From positions 1 through 29,446 of the forward strand of contig CALISI010000069.1 in NCBI GenBank assembly GCA_938041695.1: a stretch of DNA of 29,446 bases. Direction: 5' to 3'. Every line of letters begins with the position of its first letter. Position 1 is the stretch's first letter. This document shows, piece after piece, positions 23,671 to 29,446 of the stretch. The notes under the pieces are model-generated. The model did not search any database, was not told the origin of the DNA, and saw only the letters and a program-made list of their open reading frames with translations. The position numbers were made by a program, and so were the translations under genes. This DNA is from an uncultured Actinomyces sp. (GTDB taxonomy: Bacteria; Actinomycetota; Actinomycetes; Actinomycetales; Actinomycetaceae).

Positions 23671-25194
23671 ATGCTGCCGCCACCCCCTGAACCGCCGCTG
23701 TGGGGATGGCTCCTTGTTGGGGCCATCGATTTCGTCATCCGCTTTGTCGCGCTGGGTGTTGTTCCCAAGCATCGGCGCGCATCGACCTCGACAGCGTGGC
23801 TGCTGCTGATCTTCCTGTGGCCCCTCCTCGGCGTGCCCCTGTACGTTATTTTTGGCTCGTGGTGGGCGATGGGACGTCGCCTCGACGACGACCCGGAGGC
23901 CAGTGCGCTGGTCGACGCCATTGTGGCGGGGTCGACCGCCCCTCAACCCGAGTCGTACGAGGTCCCCACCGGCCCGGACGGCCTGCCTTTCGGCTCGGAC
24001 GGCGACACGGCCTCGATTATGCGCCTGTCCGGAAACCTGAGTGGATTCCCGGCTTCGGCGGGGCGCGTCGGCCGCCTCTACAACGACACGGCCGAGACCT
24101 TCCGAGCCATGGCTGCCAGCATCGACGCGGCCACCCACCACGTGAACGCCCTGTACTACCAGACGTCCTGGGACGAGTACACGGTCCCCTTCTACGAGGC
24201 CCTCGAACGTGCCGTCGCCCGTGGCGTCACCGTCCGCCTGCTCGTCGACCACCACGGCATGCGCACGATCCCGGGACACAGGGAGTTCCGTCGCCGCCTG
24301 AACGCCATGGGCATCGAGTGGCACGAGATGCTGCCTTTTGCGCCGCTGTGCGGCCAGATCCGCCGCCCGGACCTACGCAATCACCGCAAGATCCTCGTCG
24401 TCGACGGACGCGAGGCCTACATCGGGTCTCACAACCTCGTCGCCCCCGACTATGACACCCCCTCGTATCAGAAGGCCGGCATGCTTTACGACGACACGAG
24501 CGTGTCCGTCACCGGCCCCATCGTCGCCCAGATCCAGGCGGTCTTCGCCGTCGACTGGTACTACGCGTGCAAGGAGGTCCTCACCCCCGAGGTTCTCACC
24601 CCGCCCGACGCGCAGGTCGCCGATGAGCATGAGGAGGAGCAGGCCTCGGCGATGCAGATCATCCCGTCGGGCCCCGCGTTCAAGGGCGAGCCGAACCTGC
24701 GCGCGTTCGTCCACATGATTTCCTCGGCGCGTACGCACGTGTCGATCACCAGCCCCTACTTCATCCCAGACGAGGCCCTCATGACGGCGCTGACGAACGC
24801 CGCGCTGTCGGGCGTTACGGTCGAGCTCTTCGTCTCCGAGCAATTCGACCAGTTCCTGGTCGGCCACGCGCAGCGCTCCTACTACGGGCCGCTGCTGAAG
24901 GCGGGCGTACGCATCCACCTGTACCACAAGCCGCGGATGCTCCACTCGAAGTACATGATCGTCGATGGGAGCCTGTGCATCATCGGCTCGTCCAACATGG
25001 ATGTGCGTTCCTTCGGCCTCAACTACGAGATCGTGCTCGTCGCCGACAGTGCGCGCCTGGTCGAGATGCTGCACGGCAACGACGAGCGCACGCGCGCGCA
25101 GTCCCGCGAGCTCACGTACGAGGAGTGGAAGGGCCAGCCGTGGCACGTCCACTACGTCGACAACGTGTGCCGACTCGGGAGCTCACTCCTGTGA
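23671..25194 (+). CDS. cls: Cardiolipin synthase-type phospholipase D protein
   Basis: The 507-residue protein has two N-terminal membrane helices (about 10-30 and 40-62, the PLDNc region) and two phospholipase D domains. The HKD motifs are NHRKILVVD (His238, Lys240, Asp245), followed by GSHN, and LHSKYMIVDG (His425, Lys427, Asp432), followed by GSSNMD. The C-terminus carries the SFGLNYEIVLV segment typical of the family. It should join two phosphatidylglycerols, or a phosphatidyl donor and glycerophospholipid, into cardiolipin at the membrane. The start at 23671 lies just after the kinase gene stop, with no strong ribosome site, so coupling is likely. Length is normal for bacterial Cls. Confidence 0.9.
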   Translation: MLPPPPEPPLWGWLLVGAIDFVIRFVALGVVPKHRRASTSTAWLLLIFLWPLLGVPLYVIFGSWWAMGRRLDDDPEASALVDAIVAGSTAPQPESYEVPTGPDGLPFGSDGDTASIMRLSGNLSGFPASAGRVGRLYNDTAETFRAMAASIDAATHHVNALYYQTSWDEYTVPFYEALERAVARGVTVRLLVDHHGMRTIPGHREFRRRLNAMGIEWHEMLPFAPLCGQIRRPDLRNHRKILVVDGREAYIGSHNLVAPDYDTPSYQKAGMLYDDTSVSVTGPIVAQIQAVFAVDWYYACKEVLTPEVLTPPDAQVADEHEEEQASAMQIIPSGPAFKGEPNLRAFVHMISSARTHVSITSPYFIPDEALMTALTNAALSGVTVELFVSEQFDQFLVGHAQRSYYGPLLKAGVRIHLYHKPRMLHSKYMIVDGSLCIIGSSNMDVRSFGLNYEIVLVADSARLVEMLHGNDERTRAQSRELTYEEWKGQPWHVHYVDNVCRLGSSLL

Positions 25195-26045
25195 GCGCGC
25201 CCAATAACGAGGCCGTGGCCGGGCGTGCGGCCACCACTCCTTCGTGGCTGCATTACGTTGATCGTGACACGATATCGAACGGCGTGTCCGATTCTCTCGA
25301 TGTGAACCCCTTCGTCGGGGAGGGTGGCGCCTACGACTCGGTGCGCCCCGCCTACCCGGACGAGGCCGTGGCTACGTTGATCGATGCCGCGCGGCGCGGG
25401 CGGGGCGTGAATGCTCCGGGGCAGGGCGGCCCTCTGCGTGCCGCCGACATCGGCGCAGGCACCGGTAAGATGAGCGAGCTCCTGGCTCGCAGCGGTCTCC
25501 TCGTGGACGCGGTTGAACCCTCCGAGGCGATGCGCGCCCAGGCCTCGTCTGTCGAAGGTGTGAGGTGGCACGACGGTGTCGCGGAAGACACTGGGTTACC
25601 GAACGGCCTGTATGACATCGTCGTGTTTGCCCAGTCCTGGCACTGGATGGACTCTGAGCGTGCGGGCCTCGAGGCGGCCCGGATCCTCGCGCCCGGAGGC
25701 GTGCTCGCCATCGTGTGGAATCAGATGGCCGTATCGATCCCGTGGGTGCATCGCCTGACCCGCATCATGCGCTCGGGCGACGTGCACCGCCCCGACAGGC
25801 CGCCCACGCCGGGCGGGGGCTTCGCCCCGATGACCCTCACGCAGGTCGCCTGGGAGGACCGGATGACCCCGGAGCAGATCCTGACCCTGGGGACCACGCG
25901 TTCCTCGTTCATCAGGTCGTCCCCGTCCGGGCGCGAGCGCATGCAGGAGAACCTGCGCTGGTACCTGTATGAGCACCTGGGATACGCGCCGGGGGAGCAG
26001 GTCGCCATCCCGTATGCGACCCTCGTGTGGCTCTCTCACCTGTGA
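25191..26045 (+). CDS. Class I SAM-dependent methyltransferase
   Basis: The 284-residue protein has a Rossmann methyltransferase domain: motif I ADIGAGTGKMSELLA (Asp86 to about 98), VDAVEPSEAMRAQ with the acidic ribose-binding residue after strand 2, and DIVVFAQSWHWMD for motif III/IV, where WHW recurs in the small-molecule methyltransferase 11 group. The substrate is unknown. The GTG at 25191 overlaps the cls stop (GTGA) and follows GGGAG at 25178. The N-terminal 30 residues hold a copy of the recurrent CGAGGCCGTGGCC element at 25208-25220, so this stretch may not be conserved in homologues. A convergent gene starts 20 bases after its stop. Confidence 0.85.
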   Translation: MSAPNNEAVAGRAATTPSWLHYVDRDTISNGVSDSLDVNPFVGEGGAYDSVRPAYPDEAVATLIDAARRGRGVNAPGQGGPLRAADIGAGTGKMSELLARSGLLVDAVEPSEAMRAQASSVEGVRWHDGVAEDTGLPNGLYDIVVFAQSWHWMDSERAGLEAARILAPGGVLAIVWNQMAVSIPWVHRLTRIMRSGDVHRPDRPPTPGGGFAPMTLTQVAWEDRMTPEQILTLGTTRSSFIRSSPSGRERMQENLRWYLYEHLGYAPGEQVAIPYATLVWLSHL

Positions 26046-26065
26046 GGGCGGGGCCGCTGCGTGAG

Positions 26066-26398
26066 TCAGCGGAAGGAAATCTCCTTCTTGGTCTTGTTAT
26101 CGAACCAACGCCGACGTCCGTCAGCTTCGACGACGAGTTGAATGTCGGAGCCGATCGGCAGGTCGTAGATACCGATACAGGCAGGTTCGAGGGCGCACAG
26201 CTCGTTAAAGTCAACGACGGTCATGTTCTTAGGATCGTCCAGGTACTCGGCGGTGTCGCGGTCGGACAGGACGCGCCAGCCGGAGTCCTGAGGGGCGAAG
26301 GGGTCCTCGCGGGTCAGCCACTTGATGTTGCCTGTGCGCTCAACAATCTTGCGAGAGACGATGGCCGCGCCGGCGCCGCGAATGTAGGTGGGGCGCAT
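26066..26398 (-). CDS. DUF2185 (Imm33-like) immunity-type protein
   Basis: The 110-residue protein is a single DUF2185 domain. GAGAAIVSRKI is the first strand-helix, GWRVLSDRDTAEYLDDPKN the conserved centre, and CIGIYDLPIGSDIQL the last strand. In polymorphic-toxin loci this domain, as Imm33, is classed as an immunity protein that binds its cognate toxin. No toxin is visible here. Its start shares a base with the stop of the ankyrin-like gene (TAATG), so the two are co-translated. It is the last gene of the minus-strand array and is convergent with the methyltransferase gene. Confidence 0.78.
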   Translation of the reverse strand: MRPTYIRGAGAAIVSRKIVERTGNIKWLTREDPFAPQDSGWRVLSDRDTAEYLDDPKNMTVVDFNELCALEPACIGIYDLPIGSDIQLVVEADGRRRWFDNKTKKEISFR

Positions 26399-26943
26399 TA
26401 TTGCTCCTCTCGGTGAGTGTCACCCTGCGCGCGCAGGTAGTTGTCGATGCGGTCGGCGAGGGCTTGCCGGTCCTCGAATGCACGGACGAGTTCATGGAAG
26501 GGCTTGCCTCCGTCGACGACGGTCGTAAAACCCGGGTCGGGGGACGCGAAGACGACGTCGTAGATGGGCGTCAGGTCCTCGTCTGAGTAGCGGTGGAGGG
26601 GGAGTAGGTACTGGAGGGGGAGGCGCTTACGATAATCGAGGCAGTTGAAGGTCTCCCCGTGGTCGACCAGGACCTGTGCGATGGCGGCGTCGCGCGCGGG
26701 GTCAGGATCGCTGCTGCTCAGCAGGATGTGCAGGAGTGACGCCCCGTCACTTGACTTGTGGGCGAACGACGGATTGCGTTCGAGCAGGAAGTCGACGATC
26801 TTGTATCGCTCCTCCGCTTCGCAGTTCCCGAGAGCGTAACTGAACAGGGAGCGCCCCCGGTTCGCGCGTGCCTCGTCCCCTGGTGCATAGAGGGCGACGA
26901 AGTCCTCAAATGTTTCCATATTCGCCGTGAGAAAGATGTTCAT
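26398..26943 (-). CDS. Ankyrin-repeat-like protein, possible immunity gene
   Basis: The 181-residue protein has a string of ankyrin-like units from about residue 8 to 120: FEDFVALYAPGDEARANRGRSLFSYALGN, YKIVDFLLERNPSFAHKSSDGASLLHIL and AAIAQVLVDHGETFNCLDYRKRLPLQYLL. The last third is helical. Ankyrin-like proteins occur as immunity components in polymorphic-toxin loci, which fits the DUF2185 gene translated with it. The start at 26943 has no good ribosome site of its own but overlaps (ATGA) the stop of a 37-codon leader reading frame carrying the N-terminus of a neighbouring paralogue, so it is probably translated by coupling. The ATG at 26919 is an alternative. Confidence 0.72.
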   Translation of the reverse strand: MNIFLTANMETFEDFVALYAPGDEARANRGRSLFSYALGNCEAEERYKIVDFLLERNPSFAHKSSDGASLLHILLSSSDPDPARDAAIAQVLVDHGETFNCLDYRKRLPLQYLLPLHRYSDEDLTPIYDVVFASPDPGFTTVVDGGKPFHELVRAFEDRQALADRIDNYLRAQGDTHREEQ

Positions 26944-27053
26944 GTCTTGATGTCTTCGAACTTGTGGCTGCGGTTCGTGGCTCTTCCGTGTTGAGCGTGG
27001 GCGACCGGGTGTTGCCGCCACCTGGATATGAGATCGTCGAATTCTTCCAGCAT
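26940..27053 (-). pseudogene. Leader remnant of the MLKEFDDLIS gene, 37 codons
   Basis: The reading frame begins MLEEFDDLIS, nearly the N-terminus of the protein at 28883-29350 (MLKEFDDLIS), behind the same ribosome site and promoter block. It then diverges completely and ends in a TGA overlapping the ankyrin gene start. It is either a truncated paralogue left by recombination or a leader peptide that couples translation to the downstream pair. Confidence 0.6.
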
Positions 27054-27149
27054 GGGCACTCACTCCTTCGGGGCATTGACTCTGCGGACATCCTAACTGA
27101 CGGGCGAGCGCGAAATGGCACACCTCCTCCCGTCGTACGAGGGGAGGAG
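27024..27149. repeat. 126-bp leader/terminator repeat, left copy
   Basis: An ungapped match to 29321-29446 with six differences (about 95% identity). Read on the minus strand it holds, in order, the terminator hairpin of the preceding gene, a presumed promoter, a GGAGTGAG ribosome site and the first ten codons of the MLKEFDDLIS reading frame. Confidence 0.9.
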
Positions 27150-27152
27150 GTG
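27121..27152 (-). terminator. Hairpin terminator after the first Imm61-like gene
   Basis: A perfect 11-bp stem (27121-27131 with 27142-27152) and a 10-base loop lie 54 bases after the stop of the gene at 27206-27709 on the minus strand. The arms are CACCTCCTCCC and its complement. Confidence 0.8.
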
Positions 27153-27205
27153 TGACCGACGCTCTCGTCCTATGCTCCGTGAGCACAAGGCGGGAGAGAG
27201 GAGTG

Positions 27206-27709
27206 TCAGCTCTGCTGGTACAGCGCGGCGTATCCGGCCCCGGACGGTTCGAGGACCAGGGAGAGCAGGTCCTCGCTTGACGTGCCCATCAGATATGACA
27301 ACGAGAGCAGCGCAGTTGGCGAGACGTTTGTGTATGTTTTGGGAATGGGGGAGGCTTTGCTTGTCAGGAAGTAGCTAATCGGCTCTACGAATTCGATGGA
27401 GAAGCTGGGGTGAACGTCGGTCACTGCTGGGACGTTGAGGGGCGGGAGCTGGTGAGCTGCGCGAACGTCGGCGGCGAAATGCATAATCGCGAACTTCTTG
27501 AAGATCTCCAAGGAGACCGAGCTGAAGCGTGCCCCGCCGAATGAGTACTTATCGACCTCGCCGTAGGCGTAGTACTCCTCGACCATGGTGAATGCGTCGT
27601 AGATGAAGTCTTCACCCGGCTCGATCAGGATTAAGTCTTTCTTGATCCGAGTCGTGTGCCCGGAGAGTTCACACAGGCGCGTGATGTATGCGGCGAGTTC
27701 TTCGTTCAT
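27206..27709 (-). CDS. Imm61-like small protein, possible immunity gene
   Basis: The 167-residue soluble protein shows the outline of Imm61-type immunity proteins: an N-terminal helix (LAAYITRLCELSG), strands around IKKDLILIEP, a FSSVSLEIFKKFAIMHFAADVR helix where family members have a tyrosine/leucine-rich helix after a charged strand, then QLPPLNVPAV and HPSFSIEF. The match is to the order of segments, not to strict motifs, so the family name is tentative. The ATG at 27709 follows an AGAAG-type site. It is in the same direction as four other small genes and is followed by a strong hairpin. Confidence 0.6.
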   Translation of the reverse strand: MNEELAAYITRLCELSGHTTRIKKDLILIEPGEDFIYDAFTMVEEYYAYGEVDKYSFGGARFSSVSLEIFKKFAIMHFAADVRAAHQLPPLNVPAVTDVHPSFSIEFVEPISYFLTSKASPIPKTYTNVSPTALLSLSYLMGTSSEDLLSLVLEPSGAGYAALYQQS

Positions 27710-27754
27710 GTGACGGCTTCTCTTCCTCGGCGTGCGCTATCGGCTGTCTTGATT

Positions 27755-28213
27755 CTACGGCCGCGGTGAGTCCGGGGAGGGGGCCGAGGCCTCGGCCATA
27801 GCTCGAGCACATGCGAATGATCGACATTTCGCGGATAGCGTGGGATCGATAGTCGAGGTGAGTTCGAAGAACGGTGGGGACTTCTTCGAAATGGTGAATG
27901 CCGTGTGCGGGACGGGGCCCAAGAGATCCCGAGGCGTGTACGACATGTCCGTGAGCGTGGCTATCCCGTCGCGTGCGAGCAGAGTGAGACATGTGGTGGC
28001 GAGTTCGGGAGATTTGGTTATGCAGAACGGGACCACGGTGTTTCGTTCACCCTCGTAGGCAATGATGATTCCTCTCTCAGCCTCGGTGAGAACGTAGCTT
28101 GTGTAGTCACGCCTGCTGGTGAAAACAATGCTGTCGCCGTTGTCTTCGATGAGCTCAGGGGGAAAGTGCTGGCCGAGGAGGGGGAGCGCGAGGCTACGAA
28201 ACTCTTCCCACAT
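27755..28213 (-). CDS. Small protein of the WEEFRSLALPLLG family, copy 1 (possible immunity)
   Basis: The 152-residue protein is a tandem paralogue of the gene at 28283-28729; they share WEEFRSLALPLLG, FPPEL/FPPNL, the NGD box, ERNTV, ELATTCLTLLAR and LLGPVP. The ATG at 28213 follows GGGAG 7 bases upstream. In the sister copy an upstream ATG could be used, but here the homologous frame has TAA and TAG in its first codons, so the upstream stretch is untranslated leader in both. The segment order loosely resembles the Imm61-like genes nearby. The paralogue pair and the neighbours suggest an immunity role; no domain was recognised with certainty. Confidence 0.65.
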   Translation of the reverse strand: MWEEFRSLALPLLGQHFPPELIEDNGDSIVFTSRRDYTSYVLTEAERGIIIAYEGERNTVVPFCITKSPELATTCLTLLARDGIATLTDMSYTPRDLLGPVPHTAFTISKKSPPFFELTSTIDPTLSAKCRSFACARAMAEASAPSPDSPRP

Positions 28214-28282
28214 GACTGGCTCCCTTCGCTAGGTTGGGTCCTGCTCCGATTATGCCATCGAGGCAGGCTATCCCCATCCTAC
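28214..28282. repeat. Duplicated leader of the two tandem paralogues
   Basis: The 69 bases ahead of copy 1 match the stretch 28730-28800 ahead of copy 2, including the stop codon (TAG) of the upstream gene, GTAGGATGG, GCCTGCCTCGATG and the ribosome-site region. The duplication unit is therefore about 516 bp and includes the leader. Confidence 0.7.
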
Positions 28283-28729
28283 CTAGGCGCCGCGTGCTGA
28301 AGCGGCGACGGCAATTGCGCGCGCGTATGTAAAATACTCGCATTTTGCCCTGAGCGAGCTGTCGGTTTTGTGGGTGAGGTGAAATCCTCTGGATCTGTTT
28401 TTTCTGATGCTGTAGTCGGTGCCCGGCACGGGGCCTAGAAGCTCGTCCGTAGGATAGTGCATATCGACGAGCTTGCCGAGCCCCTCGCGTGCGAGGAGTG
28501 TCAGTGCTATGGTCGCCAACTCAATGGAAGGGCTCGTGAAGAACGTACCGACGGTATTGCGTTCTTCGTAGCGGCCGATGGTAAGTCCTCGTGCGTGCTC
28601 GGTGACGAAAGAGCTTGCCAGACTACGCCTATCGATAAAGACGAGACGGTCACCGTTATCTTTGACGAGATTCGGGGGAAAGTGCTCGCCGAGGAGTGGG
28701 AGCGCGAGGCTTCGAAACTCTTCCCACAC
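28283..28729 (-). CDS. Small protein of the WEEFRSLALPLLG family, copy 2 (possible immunity)
   Basis: The 148-residue paralogue of the preceding gene lies 516 bp upstream of it in the tandem array. The GTG at 28729 is chosen because it aligns with the ATG of copy 1 and has AGAGAG before it; the ATG at 28774 would add 15 residues (MTQSVQAPTSRREPV) but has no ribosome site, and its homologous region in copy 1 has stop codons. Conserved blocks are WEEFRSLALPLLGEHFPP, GLTIGRYEERNTV, IELATIALTLLAREG and LLGPVPGTDYSI. The two copies differ throughout, as expected for immunity proteins selected against different toxins. Confidence 0.65.
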   Translation of the reverse strand: MWEEFRSLALPLLGEHFPPNLVKDNGDRLVFIDRRSLASSFVTEHARGLTIGRYEERNTVGTFFTSPSIELATIALTLLAREGLGKLVDMHYPTDELLGPVPGTDYSIRKNRSRGFHLTHKTDSSLRAKCEYFTYARAIAVAASARGA

Positions 28730-28882
28730 GACCGGCTCTCTTCGAGAGGTCGGGGCCTGCACCGATTGCGTCATCGAGGCAGGCTACCGCCATCCTACCT
28801 AGACGCGGCGTTCTGACGCGGTGGCTGCGAGAGTGATCGACTATGAAGCCGCGCGCGTCAAACTCTGTTAGGTGTGTTGGTT

Positions 28883-29350
28883 CTACTCACCCAGATAGAG
28901 TTTTAGTGCGTCCTCATAGGGATGCTGTATGAGATGTGCGAGCTTGTACGCGCGTTGTTCGTCGAACGAGGTGAACTCTACGTAGGGGCAACTGCGCAGT
29001 GATAGGACCTGTTCGCCGACCAGCTGGCCTGGGATTACTGTCCAGCTCGCTTGGAGAGAATTCAGGTCGGCTGCTAGCTCGATGGACTGCCACCCATGCG
29101 ACCATCGTTTGTAGCCGCCCAGAAGGCGCAGCAACTCGTATCTCGCGACTGTCGAACTCGGGGTTCGCAGCGTTGCGCCGACACGGCTTGGGCGTTCGCT
29201 CGTGCCGAAGCGGTAGTTGTCTGTCGAGTACCAGAAAGAATCGAAGAGGAATCCATCGACGGTAAAGAACAATCTATTCTCTCGCACCTCGCGCACGATT
29301 GGAGAGTTCGCGCAGAGCGTGGATATGAGATCGTCGAATTCTTTCAGCAT
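28883..29350 (-). CDS. Imm61-like small protein beginning MLKEFDDLIS
   Basis: The 155-residue protein belongs in outline with the other small genes: REVRENRLFFTVDGFLF, then SSTVARYELLRLLGGYKRW, the helix that in Imm61-type proteins follows the central strand, and a C-terminal SFDEQRAYKLAHLIQHPY helix. The ATG at 29350 is chosen for GGAGT at 29359-29363, 8 bases upstream; a GTG at 29356 is too close to it. The first ten codons and everything upstream are repeated at 27024-27149. It is probably the first gene of a transcript that runs through the two paralogues. Confidence 0.62.
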   Translation of the reverse strand: MLKEFDDLISTLCANSPIVREVRENRLFFTVDGFLFDSFWYSTDNYRFGTSERPSRVGATLRTPSSTVARYELLRLLGGYKRWSHGWQSIELAADLNSLQASWTVIPGQLVGEQVLSLRSCPYVEFTSFDEQRAYKLAHLIQHPYEDALKLYLGE

Positions 29351-29446
29351 GGGCACTCACTCCTTCGGGTCGTTGCCTCTGCGGACATCGCAACTGACGG
29401 GCGAGCGCGAAATGGCACACCTCCTCCCGTCGTACGAGGGGAGGAG
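29321..29446. repeat. 126-bp leader/terminator repeat, right copy (cut by window edge)
   Basis: Partner of 27024-27149. It ends inside the terminator hairpin (left arm 29418-29428, right arm from 29439). The hairpin would close a gene lying beyond the right edge and transcribed on the minus strand, so the array continues. Confidence 0.9.

Overview
The window is high-GC actinobacterial chromosome. Codon use, leader-poor starts, the domain fusions and the best-recognised proteins suggest an Actinomycetaceae member (Schaalia/Actinomyces type). This is an inference; no rRNA or marker gene is present.

Layout. (1) 1-1243, minus: N-terminal part of a type ISP restriction-modification helicase/nuclease, running off the left edge and broken by an in-frame TAG. 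(2) 1627-2310: an unrecognised gene. (3) 2789-8145, plus: a complete sugar ABC operon (binding lipoprotein, double ATPase, two permeases) ending in an RpiB/LacAB-type isomerase, closed by a strong hairpin. (4) 8271-10436, minus: an orphan PD-(D/E)XK-like protein and an NAD(P)-binding NmrA/SDR protein. (5) 10437-11129: a non-coding island with two families of mirror-arranged repeats. (6) 11130-14721, plus: a DUF4956 membrane protein, a VTC-domain protein and a large carbohydrate-binding-domain lipoprotein. (7) 14909-16703, plus: a RidA protein, a Cys/His-rich DUF2249 protein and a SRPBCC protein. (8) 16704-17757: a second non-coding island, about 1 kb, between convergent genes. It holds two copies of a 126-bp inverted-repeat element with covarying stems and three mirror arrays of a 9-bp motif phased at 20 bp. 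(9) 17758-19903: a DUF2218 gene under a possible IdeR/DtxR box, and a CycA-type amino-acid permease. (10) 19937-23666: a TPP riboswitch, the thiamine ECF transporter (YkoE plus a YkoD-YkoC fusion) and a coupled P-loop kinase. (11) 23671-26045: a cardiolipin-synthase-type phospholipase D protein and a methyltransferase. (12) 26066-29350, minus: an array of immunity-type genes (DUF2185, ankyrin-like, and four small Imm61-like or unknown proteins) with duplicated leaders and terminators. It looks like the polyimmunity part of a polymorphic-toxin locus continuing beyond the right edge.

The most unusual content is non-coding. Both islands hold short repeats arranged as direct copies followed by the same number of inverted copies. 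Spacing is fixed: 20 bp with a 7-bp centre at 17.2-17.7 kb, and 41-42 bp at 10.5-10.9 kb. No standard mobile element, CRISPR or RNA family explains them. The immunity array also shows modular reshuffling behind a conserved terminator, promoter and leader block. No tRNA, rRNA, complete insertion sequence or CRISPR was seen.
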